Shown here: piece after piece, positions 35,359 to 44,269 of the stretch | How positions within the stretch are numbered: the first letter of the stretch is position 1 | Layout of the letters: every line of letters starts with the position of its first letter | Source of the DNA: G965220075 sp965220075 | GTDB lineage: Bacteria > Chloroflexota > UBA11872 | Length of the DNA stretch: 64,000 bases | Direction: 5' to 3' | Assembly (NCBI GenBank): GCA_965220075.1 | Contig: OZ244806.1 | Location: 310,001 to 374,000, forward strand | Program-made: the position numbers and the translations under genes | Notes under the pieces: model-generated | Seen by the model: only the letters and a program-made list of their open reading frames with translations | The model's database searches: none | Told to the model about the DNA's origin: nothing

Positions 35359-36551
35359 GGAGACCTTTGCATAACCCCAGGGACGGGGCGGAAAATTAGG
35401 TGGCGCCATCCTGACGATTGTGGAGCGGGTTGAATGCACCGAAACATGGGCCGGCCGTCGCTCGCGGAAGCGTTGGTGTCGGAGACGCTGGGCCAGAACC
35501 AGCGGCTGGAGCGGATCGACGACGCGGTGGACTGGGAGCGGCTCGGGCAGGTCGTGGCCGGCGTGCACGCCGCCGCCCGCGGGCGGCCCAGCTATCCCCC
35601 GCTGCTGATGGTGAAGGTGCTGCTGCTCCAGCAGTGGTACAGCCTCTCGGACCCGCAGCTGGAAGAGGCGCTGGGCGACCGGCTCTCCTTCCGGCGCTTT
35701 GTGGGGCTGGGCCTGCAGGACGCCACGCCGGACCATTCGACCATCAGCCGCTTTCGCCACGCGTTGGAGGTCGACGGGCTCAGCGCGCCGTTGTTTACGG
35801 AACTGGCGGCGCAACTGGACGCACAGGGCCTGGTGCTGAAGCAGGGCACGCTGCTGGACGCCACCCTGGTGGCGTCGCAGGTGCGGCGGCCGCCGCTGGC
35901 GGCGGGGCGCGGGGCGCCGAGCACCACCGACCCGGAGGCGGCGTGGACCCAGCGGGGGCGGGGCACCCGCTCCCACTTCGGCTACAAGGTGCATCTGGGG
36001 GTGGACGAGGACACGGGCCTGGTGCGGCGGGCCGTGTTGACCCCCGCCAACGTCTCCGAGAGCGAGGTGGCCGACGCCTTGGTGAGCGGGGACGAGCGGG
36101 CGGTGTACGGCGATCGGGCCTACGAGTCCACGCGCCGGCGCCGGTGGCTGCAGGCCCAGGGGATCAACGACCGGATCATGCACCGCTCCCACAAACACCA
36201 ACGGGCGCTCCCCGTCTGGCAGCAGCGGCGCAACGCCCTCATCGCGCCCCGCCGGGCGCTGGTGGAGAAGGTCTTCGGCACCCTCAAGCGCAGCTATGGC
36301 TACCAGCGGGTGCGCTACCGCGGGCTGGGGCGCAACACCGTGGAGCTGTGGTTCAAGCTCATGGCCTACAACCTGCGCAAAGCGGACACCCTGGCCTGGG
36401 CCACGGGCTGACCGCGGGACCAGTGCGCCGCGCGCGGGGTCCCGCGGCACGGGATCTCGTGCCGGCCCGACCGACCGGACGCCGCGCCGGCCTCCAGGCG
36501 TTGCCGATGCCCCTCCCCACGCGCTCCATCCCCAATTATTCAAAGGTCTCC
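35359..36551 (+). mobile_element. IS5-family element, copy 1
   Basis: A 1,193-bp element. The ends GGAGACCTTTGCATAACC and, inverted, GGAGACCTTTGAATAATT form imperfect terminal inverted repeats. TCAA flanks both sides (35355-35358 and 36552-36555) as a 4-bp target duplication. It matches copy 2 at 44254 at a constant offset of 8,895 bases; the one difference I saw is T at 36457 against C at 45352. The target is the CTCAAG loop of a REP palindrome. Confidence 0.92.
35434..36411 (+). CDS. IS5-family transposase, copy 1
   Basis: A 325-residue DDE transposase with an N-terminal DUF772-like domain (RPSYPPLLMVKVLLLQQWY, LSDPQLEEALGDRLSFRRF, ATPDHSTISRFRH). Catalytic residues are probably Asp in LLDATLV, Asp in YGDRAYES and Glu in LVEKVFGTLKRSYGY. 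A second in-frame Met (MGRPSLAEAL, 35446) could be the true start. Intact. Confidence 0.93.
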   Translation: MHRNMGRPSLAEALVSETLGQNQRLERIDDAVDWERLGQVVAGVHAAARGRPSYPPLLMVKVLLLQQWYSLSDPQLEEALGDRLSFRRFVGLGLQDATPDHSTISRFRHALEVDGLSAPLFTELAAQLDAQGLVLKQGTLLDATLVASQVRRPPLAAGRGAPSTTDPEAAWTQRGRGTRSHFGYKVHLGVDEDTGLVRRAVLTPANVSESEVADALVSGDERAVYGDRAYESTRRRRWLQAQGINDRIMHRSHKHQRALPVWQQRRNALIAPRRALVEKVFGTLKRSYGYQRVRYRGLGRNTVELWFKLMAYNLRKADTLAWATG

Positions 36552-36634
36552 TCAAGGGAGTAATTGCACCCCTGCGTGCGGACTTGTGACCGGTCTGCCA
36601 AGCTGGCGCCGCAGCCATTCGATCAAGAGATGCC

Positions 36635-38428
36635 ATGGGTCGGGGACGCCACCGAGGGACGCGCGCCAGCACGAAGAGCGCGCCGGCTGGCAGCGACGCG
36701 GTGGTCGGCTACGGAGCCGAGCTGTGGCGCATGGCCGATGCGCTGCGCGGCAGCATGGATGCCGCCGAGTACAAGCACGTGGTTCTCGGCCTGATCTTCC
36801 TCAAGTACATCTCCGACGCCTTCGAGGAGCAGCACGCCAAGCTGGAAGCCGAGGTTTGGGAGGGCGCGGACCCCGAGCACCCGGACGAGTATCGCGCCGT
36901 CAACATCTTCTGGGTGCCGCCCGAGGCGCGCTGGCCGCACCTGAAGGCCCAGGCCCGCCAGCCCACCATCGGCCAGCTCGTCGACACCGCCATGGTGGGC
37001 ATCGAGCGAGACAACCCTGCGCTCAAGGACGTGCTGCCCAAGGACTACGCCCGTCCCGCCCTGGACAAGGCCCGCCTGGGACGGGTGGTTGACCTGGTGA
37101 GCAACATCAAGGTGGGCGGGGCCGAGGCCCGCGCCACGGACGTGCTGGGCAACGTGTACGAGTACTTCCTGGAGCAGTTCGCGCTCGCCGAGGGCAGGAA
37201 GGGCGGCGAGTTCTACACCCCGCGCAGCGTCGTGCGGCTCCTGGTAGAGATGCTTGAGCCTTACGCGGGCCGGGTCTATGACCCCTGCTGCGGCTCCTCG
37301 GGCATGTTCGTGCAGTCGGTGGAGTTCATCCGCGCCCACACCTCGGGCAATGGGAACGGGGGCGGGGCGCGGGCTGACATCTCCATCTACGGCCAGGAGT
37401 CCAACTACACCACCTGGCGCATGGCCCGCATGAACCTCGCGATCCGCGGCATCGAAGGCCAGATCGCCCACGGCGACAGCTTCCACAACGACCGCCATCC
37501 CGACCTGCGGGCGGACTTCATCCTGGCCAATCCACCCTTCAACGTCTCGGACTGGGGCGGCGAGCGGCTGCGGGACGACCAGCGCTGGCAATATGGCGTC
37601 CCGCCGGTCGGCAACGCCAACTTCGCCTGGGTGCAGCACTTCCTGCACCACCTGGCGCCGCGGGGGACCGCCGGCTTCGTGCTGGCCAACGGCTCCATGT
37701 CGTCGAGCCAGTCCGGCGAAGGGCAGATCCGCAAGAACATCATCGAGGCCCGCCTGGTGGACTGCATCGTCGCCCTGCCGGGCCAGCTGTTCCGCTCCAC
37801 CCAGATCCCCGCCTGCCTCTGGTTCTTGTCGCGGGACCGGAGCGGCGCGGAGAGGCGGGACGAGACCCTGTTCATCGACGCCCGCAAACTGGGCCACATG
37901 ATCGACCGCACCCGCCGCGACCTATCCCCGGAGGACATCGCCAGCATCGCCAACACCTACCACGCCTGGCGCAACCGAACCCCCTCCCAGGGTTCCTCTC
38001 CCTTCAGGGCCTCTTCTCCCTCTCCCTTGAAGGGAGAGGGTTGGGGTGAGGGTGACGGAAAGGGTGAGGGTGATCCCACTCCCCCCACCGTCTCATCGGG
38101 GGCGCAGGCCCCCGACGAGCCGACTCCCCCTCAAGGGGGGAGTGATGGGACCGGCCAACACACCTACGCCGACATCCCCGGCTTCTGCAAGAGCGCGGCC
38201 ATCGAAGAAATCCGCAAGCACGGCCACGTCCTCACCCCCGGCCGCTACGTAGGCGCGGCGCCGCAGGAGGACGACGGCGAGCCCTTCGAGCAGAAGATGG
38301 CGCGTCTCACCAAACAGTGGCGCGAGCAGCAAGCCGAGGCGCAGCGGCTGGACGCCGCGATCGAGGAAAACCTGGTGCGTCTGGGCTACCCCACACGACA
38401 GGAGGACACAGATGCCGTCTCCCATTGA
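36635..38428 (+). CDS. hsdM: Type I restriction-modification N6-adenine methyltransferase subunit
   Basis: A 597-residue HsdM that methylates adenine when complexed with HsdS. It has the HsdM_N helical domain (LWRMADALRGSMDAAEYKHVVLGLIFLKYIS), then GGEFYTPRSVVRLLVEML, SAM motif I YDPCCGSSGMFV and the catalytic NPPF in FILANPPFNVSDW. Residues about 450-508 are unusual: they are translated from two REP elements (38018-38053 and 38087-38150), giving SPLKGEGWGEG and PTPPQGGSDG. The C-terminus then resumes normal sequence. The insert lies after the catalytic domain, so activity may survive. It overlaps mntA by 17 bases. Confidence 0.93.
   Translation: MGRGRHRGTRASTKSAPAGSDAVVGYGAELWRMADALRGSMDAAEYKHVVLGLIFLKYISDAFEEQHAKLEAEVWEGADPEHPDEYRAVNIFWVPPEARWPHLKAQARQPTIGQLVDTAMVGIERDNPALKDVLPKDYARPALDKARLGRVVDLVSNIKVGGAEARATDVLGNVYEYFLEQFALAEGRKGGEFYTPRSVVRLLVEMLEPYAGRVYDPCCGSSGMFVQSVEFIRAHTSGNGNGGGARADISIYGQESNYTTWRMARMNLAIRGIEGQIAHGDSFHNDRHPDLRADFILANPPFNVSDWGGERLRDDQRWQYGVPPVGNANFAWVQHFLHHLAPRGTAGFVLANGSMSSSQSGEGQIRKNIIEARLVDCIVALPGQLFRSTQIPACLWFLSRDRSGAERRDETLFIDARKLGHMIDRTRRDLSPEDIASIANTYHAWRNRTPSQGSSPFRASSPSPLKGEGWGEGDGKGEGDPTPPTVSSGAQAPDEPTPPQGGSDGTGQHTYADIPGFCKSAAIEEIRKHGHVLTPGRYVGAAPQEDDGEPFEQKMARLTKQWREQQAEAQRLDAAIEENLVRLGYPTRQEDTDAVSH
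38018..38053. repeat. REP family A palindrome inside hsdM
   Basis: CCCTCTCCCTT-GA-AGGGAGAGGG with tail TTGGGGTGAGGGTG. It is in frame with hsdM and its length keeps the frame open. Confidence 0.88.
38087..38150. repeat. REP family B palindrome pair inside hsdM
   Basis: Reverse-oriented relative of the 35227 unit: CCACCG...GGGGGCGCAGGCCCCCGAC, then CGACTCCCCCTCAAGGGGGGAGT. It contributes in-frame Pro/Gly-rich residues to HsdM. Confidence 0.82.
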
Positions 38429-38720
38429 GGAGCGAGCCGACGAGTTGAAACGTCTCTGCCTCCAGTACGGCGTGCAGCGGCTTGACTTGTTCGGGTCGGC
38501 CGCAACCGGCCGGCACGATCCGGACGCGAGCGACCTCGACTTCCTGGTCGAGTTTCAGCCGTCGGCGCTCAGCGCCTATGCGGATGCGTACTTCGGGCTG
38601 CTGGACGCTCTGGGGCGGCTTTTTGGACGGCCGGTGGACCTAGTAGTGGCGTCGGCCATCAAGAATCCGTACTTCCGACAATCCGTGGAGCAGACCAGGA
38701 CTCTCGTTTATGAGGCTTGA
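38412..38720 (+). CDS. mntA: MntA-type minimal nucleotidyltransferase (antitoxin)
   Basis: A 102-residue nucleotidyltransferase with the core LFGSAATGRHDPDASDLDFLVEF: Gly-Ser motif followed by the paired Asp of DLDF. In MNT-HEPN systems this enzyme AMPylates and neutralises the HEPN toxin. It overlaps both hsdM (17 bases) and hepT (11 bases), so the trio is translated as a unit inside the restriction operon. Confidence 0.9.
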   Translation: MPSPIEERADELKRLCLQYGVQRLDLFGSAATGRHDPDASDLDFLVEFQPSALSAYADAYFGLLDALGRLFGRPVDLVVASAIKNPYFRQSVEQTRTLVYEA

Positions 38721-39060
38721 GGCCAAGAAATATCTGTATGACATTCAGCACGCCGTTGAGCTGCTGAGAGCATTCACAAGCGGCAGGACGCTTGCCGACT
38801 ATGAAGGCGACGCCATGCTGCGGTCGGCTGTGGAACGGCAGCTCGCGATCATCGGCGAGGCGATAACACACCTCGCCCGGGTCGATGAACCGGCCGCTGG
38901 CCGAATCAGCCACCATCAACGCATCATCGCATTCCGCAATATCCTGATTCACGGATATGCAGATGTGGACGACCGGCTGGTATGGGACGTGCTCATGACC
39001 AATCTCCCCACCCTGGGCCGTGAGGTAGACGCCCTTCTCGCGGAGGGCGCGGATGGCTGA
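38710..39060 (+). CDS. hepT: HepT-type HEPN ribonuclease toxin
   Basis: A 116-residue all-helical DUF86/HEPN protein. The RNase motif R-x4-6-H is present as RNILIHGY, and the preceding ERQLAIIGEAITHLAR helix is typical. It pairs with the upstream MntA-type protein. In the known system HepT cleaves RNA unless AMPylated on the tyrosine after the RNase motif, here in HGY. Confidence 0.9.
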   Translation: MRLEAKKYLYDIQHAVELLRAFTSGRTLADYEGDAMLRSAVERQLAIIGEAITHLARVDEPAAGRISHHQRIIAFRNILIHGYADVDDRLVWDVLMTNLPTLGREVDALLAEGADG

Positions 39061-39117
39061 CCGCCTGGACCTGCCGTCCCGATACCGGGAGCAGCTTCAG
39101 CTGCCGGAGGGGAACAC

Positions 39118-39363
39118 ATGACGGTCGATGAACTTGTCCGACTGCTGGCAACGTACCCGCCTGGCATGCGGGTGGTCGTGGACGGCTATGAAGACGGCTA
39201 CGACGACCTGTCGCCGGAGCAGCTCCGCGTGGTGAAGTTGAGCCTGAACACCGGGACGCACGAGTACGTGGGAACGCACGGCGACGTTGATTACGTGCCC
39301 AAAGAGAAACTAGCCGGCCTCGATGTCGAGGAGGCCTTGGCGTTGCACCGCACGTCCCACTAA
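39118..39363 (+). CDS. Small acidic hypothetical protein in the restriction operon
   Basis: 81 residues from ATG 39118, with GGAGG just upstream. Sequence: MTVDELVRLLATYPPGMRVV followed by an acidic YEDGYDDLSPEQL stretch. I have no family name; its PPGMRVVVDGYEDGYDD core resembles small unnamed proteins found near HEPN/MNT or restriction genes. It lies 57 bases after hepT and 4 bases before hsdS. Function unknown. Confidence 0.7.
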   Translation: MTVDELVRLLATYPPGMRVVVDGYEDGYDDLSPEQLRVVKLSLNTGTHEYVGTHGDVDYVPKEKLAGLDVEEALALHRTSH

Positions 39364-39367
39364 TGGG

Positions 39368-40246
<879 letters not shown>

Positions 40247-40990
40247 ATTTGCGCGATGCGCCCACAGACTGAACACCGCCAAAGCCCATGGAGGCCGTCG
40301 GCCTCAACGAACCCGATAACAAGTTGCCGCGGGCACTGGCGGAGCAAACGACAGCTTGTCCACTGACCGGCAAGCCGAACAGCCCCCAACAGCCGACCGC
40401 GATGACGGCCCATCAGGGACACCACCGCTAGAACAGGGCCGACCCAGCGCAGCATATCGAGATCTGGTAGCATTCGATGCCCCCAGGGCACAGCAATGGC
40501 CCAGGTCACTGCCCGGACCCTTGCAGGGGCCGGCAGTCGCGCTAACGACTACTGGCTAACAAAAACCGTACAGGCCGATCTTACAGCCCCTGGATATCCT
40601 CCAGGGGCTTCGGCTTTGTCGGGACTACATGCCAATCGCCCCGGCTGGCCGGCAGCCCCGGCCGTGATACGCTCCCGCTTGGCGACGGGATCGTGCGATT
40701 TCCTACATAGCGGGCCACGTCCACCCTACGGCGGCGTAAGACCCGCACGGTAGGCGCACGCGCGATCTCCCAGCGGCCTCGGCAGGCCGTTGGGTCATCC
40801 CGTCGCCATGGGAGATCGTCCAACGGTCCCGCTGGGGCCGCTGACCTGTTCGGGAGGCGCGGGAATGACGAGGCCAGGTCCAATAACGCCTGATCAACGT
40901 CCACCAAGAAGCACAGGGCAGGGTCCAAGGAGAACTGCCACACAGGCCCCACAGAGAGCGGTCACGCCATTGCGGCCTGAATCTCCAGGC
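40247..40990. other. Left arm of the transposon, no convincing gene
   Basis: About 740 bases without a convincing coding frame. A strong hairpin lies at 40585-40609 (AGCCCCTGGA-TATCC-TCCAGGGGCT, 10-bp perfect stem, no T run). It lies downstream of the passenger operon and could stop its transcription or protect the transcript end. Confidence 0.5.
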
Positions 40991-41110
40991 ATGACCTACT
41001 GGATCACGGCAGGCTTTGGGTTCTCCGTTGGGACGTTCCTGTTCGGTCTGATCGTCGGAGTCCCACTGATGATCTTGTGGGCCGTGCTTCTCCGCGACGC
41101 CCTTTCGTAA
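40991..41110 (+). CDS. Possible 39-residue membrane peptide
   Basis: From ATG 40991 the frame encodes MTYWITAGFGFSVGTFLFGL then LIVGVPLMILWAVLL, a single strong hydrophobic helix. There is no clear ribosome-binding site. It runs opposite to the passenger operon, whose last gene it faces tail to tail across 35 bases. Weak but hydrophobic enough to mention. Confidence 0.35.
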   Translation: MTYWITAGFGFSVGTFLFGLIVGVPLMILWAVLLRDALS

Positions 41111-41145
41111 TCGATCGGAGGACTCTAGCGCCGCAGGACCGGGTT

Positions 41146-41328
41146 CTAGGCGTCGTCGGAGCCTGTCTGATCCGCTGATTTCGCCTTGGGAGCCTCCCGG
41201 AGGTACTCCCACTCGTCCGGTTTCCGGGGCGGGCTGGTCATCAGCGCCCGCGCGACGTTCTCCGGCGTGTCCGGGATCGGCTCCGGCATCGGCTTCGACG
41301 GGCGGCCGGGCTTGCGTTTCCGGTTCAT
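41146..41328 (-). CDS. Passenger gene 4: 60-residue basic protein (GRPSKPMPEPIPDTPENVA type)
   Basis: ATG 41328 overlaps the previous gene's stop (ATGA). The sequence opens MNRKRKPGRPSKPMPEPIPD and continues TPENVARALMTSPPRKPDEW. I believe small proteins with this PxPIPDTPENxARA pattern occur in Chloroflexota, but they have no assigned function. The AT-hook-like GRP next to basic residues could contact DNA; that is inference. Confidence 0.7.
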   Translation of the reverse strand: MNRKRKPGRPSKPMPEPIPDTPENVARALMTSPPRKPDEWEYLREAPKAKSADQTGSDDA

Positions 41329-41555
41329 GTCGGCGGCGTTGCCACACAATCGTCGGTCTCGGGTTCGGCAACAACGGCCTTCATCTCAAGACCGGGACCA
41401 TGGAGGGGGTGGAGCGCGACTTGCTTGTTCCAAGGAAGCCCGCGCTTTTCTCTGACCACGCGCGTATGGCAGGGCAGGATATCCCCACGACGGAACTTCA
41501 GCAGCAGGATGGCGGCTGCGCCGAACGCCTTGGCCATCCCTGGCACGTCGTCCAC
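41325..41555 (-). CDS. Passenger gene 3: 76-residue hypothetical protein
   Basis: GTG 41555 shares a base with the upstream TAG stop (TAGTG), and its own TGA overlaps the next ATG. The sequence includes MAKAFGAAAILLLKFRRGDI and PLHGPGLEMKAVVAEPE. No family recognised. Coding status rests on overlaps at both ends and unbiased, non-arginine-rich composition. Confidence 0.6.
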   Translation of the reverse strand: MDDVPGMAKAFGAAAILLLKFRRGDILPCHTRVVREKRGLPWNKQVALHPLHGPGLEMKAVVAEPETDDCVATPPT

Positions 41556-41881
41556 TAAGAAGCGTCTGGGTTAGGGATGTAGTACACGGCGACGCCTCCA
41601 TCGCCGTCGGTGATCCCCACCATCCAGTGATCGAGGAATCTGAACGGGTACGGCTGATCAGGCTGCATAGCATTGAAATTGAACAGGATCGAATCTGTGC
41701 CAGACCCAACGACTGGGACCACGCGCAGTGCCCTGTAGACATCCTCGGACAATAAGACATCAGACAATGAGACATCCTCAGGCCGCGTCACTTGTAACTG
41801 CTGTTCTATGGCGGATCCCTCAACAACTCGGCCAAAGGCGACTTGCCAACTGCTTTCCTGCTGTGTGCTAGCGAGCCTCAT
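41555..41881 (-). CDS. Passenger gene 2: 108-residue hypothetical protein
   Basis: ATG 41881 overlaps the upstream TGA (ATGA). The protein is acidic, with SEDVYRALRVVPVVGSGTDS, ILFNFNAMQPDQPYPF and HWMVGITDGDGGVAVYYIP. It looks like a compact alpha/beta protein without signal or membrane helix. No family recognised. Confidence 0.65.
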   Translation of the reverse strand: MRLASTQQESSWQVAFGRVVEGSAIEQQLQVTRPEDVSLSDVLLSEDVYRALRVVPVVGSGTDSILFNFNAMQPDQPYPFRFLDHWMVGITDGDGGVAVYYIPNPDAS

Positions 41882-42123
41882 GAGCCAGCCTTCCCGATCA
41901 CCTGGGTCGTGTGATTCACTACGAACATTGGATCACCCACAGGATCGATTGCAGGTTTCCCATCGGGGTCCAGTACTCGGTACATCTTCAACGGCGTCGT
42001 TTTCAGGCGAACCTCACCACCATCGAGAAGTCGATATCGATTCCACTGCTCCTCAGTGACCTCAAAATCAACGTCAATGACCGTGAAACGCTTCCCGTCA
42101 ACGGAAATCTCCCTATGAGGCAT
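41878..42123 (-). CDS. Passenger gene 1: 81-residue hypothetical protein
   Basis: First of four overlapping small genes, about 110 bases after the transposase stop. Sequence MPHREISVDGKRFTVIDVDF, EEQWNRYRLLDGGEVRLKTT, LKMYRVLDPDGKPAIDPVGD, with a beta-strand-rich pattern. I recall similar short proteins (a D-G-x-V-R-x-K-T core followed by D-P-x-G-x-P) in several phyla, without known function. Confidence 0.7.
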   Translation of the reverse strand: MPHREISVDGKRFTVIDVDFEVTEEQWNRYRLLDGGEVRLKTTPLKMYRVLDPDGKPAIDPVGDPMFVVNHTTQVIGKAGS

Positions 42124-42234
42124 GCCGGTACTCCTCCAAATGGTACTCCCTCACCATTCCGAGGGACGCTCCCGCGAGACCGCACACTTGGGCCGTGCGG
42201 CGGGGCAGGAGGCTATGTCAAGTATACAGACTTG

Positions 42235-43203
42235 TCAATCTGCTGGCCGTCGGGGATACGCCGGCCCGCCGGCAATCAAGTCCCGGTAGCGGAGCCGCTT
42301 TCCGAGCATGCCCCGGACCATCGCGGTCATCTGGTCGATGGTATTGAGCGGGCGGCGATTGTGCCGGCCCTCGAACTCCTGCACGTAGCGGTCCAGGTGC
42401 TTGCGGCTCATGTGGTGGTAGGTGCCGTGATAGCCGCGCTTGAGGAGACTCCAGAAGCTCTCAAGCCCGTTTATGTGGGCCTGGTCGCGCACATACTCGC
42501 CAACGGTGTGATTCAGCGCCGTGTGGTTCGGAAGGCCCCGATACGCCCCGTGCGTGTCGGTGTAGATCGCGGCGCCCGGTTGCATTCGTTGGCCGACGAA
42601 TCGCTTGAGCGTCCGTCCATGGGTGCTCGGCACCACGGCCGCGCTGATGCGGTTGGTGGCCCGGTCCTTGACCCCAGCCACGATGGTCTTGCCGACCCCA
42701 CCGATGGCTCGCGGGTTGCGCTTCCAGACATGCTTGTTCGGCTCCCGTCCACCGAGGTACGTTTCATCGGCCTCGACCGGACCGGCGAACGGGGCGGCCT
42801 GCTGACCGGCCCAGGTCTCACGAATTCGATGCGCGAGGTGCCATGCGGTGGCCTGCCGGATCCCGAGGTCACGATGGAGCTTCAGGCTCGACGTGCCCTT
42901 GATGCCCGTCGTCAGCAGGTAGGTCGCCAGCGCCCAAGTCTGATAGCCGAGCTTGGACTGGGCCATCACGGTGCCGGTCCGTACGCTGAAGCGCTTACGG
43001 CAGTCGCGGCAACGGTAAGGCATCGTCGGGTGAGCAGCGCCGGACTGGACGCGCTCCGAATCACAGTCAGGGCAGTGCGGCCCGTCCGGCCAGCGGGTCT
43101 TGGCAAACCACGCTTCCGCGGTCGCGTCGTCCGGGAACTTGCGGAAGAACTCGGCCAGCGTCAGGCCCTCGCGGTAGTGCTTGCCCGGCGCGTTCGTGGC
43201 CAT
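42235..43203 (-). CDS. IS1595-family transposase (ISXO2-like)
   Basis: A 322-residue transposase. It has an N-terminal zinc ribbon (HCPDCDSERV ... YRCRDCRKRF), the helix region with TGIKGTSSLKLHRDLGIRQA, and the DDE-type catalytic domain: Asp in VEADETYLGG, Asp in IYTDTHGAY, then INGLESFWSLLKRGYHGTYHH and the conserved KHLDRYVQEFEGRHNRR. Intact and full length. It drives the 3.6-kb element. Confidence 0.94.
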   Translation of the reverse strand: MATNAPGKHYREGLTLAEFFRKFPDDATAEAWFAKTRWPDGPHCPDCDSERVQSGAAHPTMPYRCRDCRKRFSVRTGTVMAQSKLGYQTWALATYLLTTGIKGTSSLKLHRDLGIRQATAWHLAHRIRETWAGQQAAPFAGPVEADETYLGGREPNKHVWKRNPRAIGGVGKTIVAGVKDRATNRISAAVVPSTHGRTLKRFVGQRMQPGAAIYTDTHGAYRGLPNHTALNHTVGEYVRDQAHINGLESFWSLLKRGYHGTYHHMSRKHLDRYVQEFEGRHNRRPLNTIDQMTAMVRGMLGKRLRYRDLIAGGPAYPRRPAD

Positions 43204-43262
43204 CCCGTTAACCCTGACTGATAATATCTACACTATAGTACCCACCGCGGCAGGGTGTCAAG

Positions 43263-43724
43263 TCAAGCATCTGGCGTACGCTCCGGACGTGTGCCACTCA
43301 GGCGCACCTTGGCAGTTGGACCACCAAGGTCAACGGACATAGCCAGGTGAGCCTCGTATTCCGCCATCATGCGGCTGATCTTCTGCTCGGCTTCGGGGTC
43401 ACCACAGAACCGTTCTTCAAGGTCTCTGCGCAGAATGCGAAGCAGGTGTCGGTATTGCCGCTCCCTTTCACGCCTCTCGGCCTGCCAGGTCTCGCGGTCT
43501 GCCCGGCGTTGCCGTTTCCCTTCACGTCTCTCCGCCTGCCAGGTCTCGCTGTCCGCCCGGCGTTGCCGGTGGTCATCCCACATGAGCCAGACCAAGCCGC
43601 CGGCCCCAACAATGGACGGCGCGAGAAACCACCAGTGGGCATCAAGGGCCACGCGCACGACCCCAGGCACTATCAGCAGCAAGAAGAAGACCGCGCGCCA
43701 CCACCAGCGCTTGAATCGCCGCAC
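43263..43724 (-). CDS. Passenger gene: two-helix membrane protein with coiled-coil repeat
   Basis: 153 residues. Two N-terminal hydrophobic helices (VFFLLLIVPGVVRVAL and WFLAPSIVGAGGLVWLMW) are followed by a charged coil. That coil contains an 18-residue tandem repeat (QRRADSETWQAERREGK, then QRRADRETWQAERRERE), visible as a 54-base DNA repeat (about 43481-43588). The tail has KISRMMAEYEAHLAM. No family recognised. It is the first gene from the transposon's right end on the transposase strand. Confidence 0.65.
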   Translation of the reverse strand: MRRFKRWWWRAVFFLLLIVPGVVRVALDAHWWFLAPSIVGAGGLVWLMWDDHRQRRADSETWQAERREGKRQRRADRETWQAERRERERQYRHLLRILRRDLEERFCGDPEAEQKISRMMAEYEAHLAMSVDLGGPTAKVRLSGTRPERTPDA

Positions 43725-43789
43725 GCGCCAGTCTCCAGGCCATCGCCAATCCGCTCATCCTACGCCTCTTGGGTACTTAGGCGTATAAT

Positions 43790-43853
43790 TTCCCCCGTGA
43801 GGGGGAGTCGGATCGGCGGGGCGCCCTGGCCCCGACGAGCCGGTGGGGGGAAA
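43790..43853. repeat. REP family B palindrome pair
   Basis: CCCCCGTGAGGGGGAG, then GTCGG...CGGGGCGCC-CTGG-CCCCGACG and CCGGTGGGGGG. Its left hairpin is the target cut by the IS1595-type element. Confidence 0.82.
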
Positions 43854-44269
43854 TCAGACACTCCTACTCCCAGCAAACCCTGGCGCTAGCCAAAGCCCTG
43901 CGCCAACGCCAAACCGACGCCGAAGGCCTCCTCTGGCACTACCTGCGCCGCAAACAGCTGGGCGGCTACAAGTTCCGGCGGCAGCAACCCATCGGCCCCT
44001 ATGTGGTCGACTTCGCCTGCATGCCCCAAAAGCTGGTTGTCGAGCTGGACGGCGGCCAGCACGCGGAGCGCGCGGCCCATGACGAGCGGCGCGCTGAGTT
44101 TCTGCGGTCCAGGGGATTCAGGCTGGTGCGCTTCTGGAACAACGAAGTGTTCGAGAATTGCTTCGGCGTGTTGGAGCGGGTGTACGAAGCCCTGCGGAAC
44201 CCCCACCGCGGCAGTCCGAGCCTGGCGGCTCGTCCGCCGCGACTCCCGCTCAAGGAGACCTTTGCATAA
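43844..44269 (+). CDS. DUF559 endonuclease-like protein
   Basis: A 141-residue protein of the DUF559 (Vsr-like) group: LAKALRQRQTDAEGLLWHYL, LGGYKFRRQQPIGPYVVDFA, VVELDGGQHAERAAHDERRA, GFRLVRFWNNEVFEN. The Asp in VVDFA and Glu in VVELDGGQH fit a PD-(D/E)xK-like nuclease site. The start is uncertain; GTG 43844 lies in the REP unit itself. The C-terminus (RLPLKETFA) reads into a second REP and the IS5 end, so the gene is bracketed by REPs. Role unknown. Confidence 0.82.
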   Translation, partial: WGEIRHSYSQQTLALAKALRQRQTDAEGLLWHYLRRKQLGGYKFRRQQPIGPYVVDFACMPQKLVVELDGGQHAERAAHDERRAEFLRSRGFRLVRFWNNEVFENCFGVLERVYEALRNPHRGSPSLAARPPRLPLKETFA

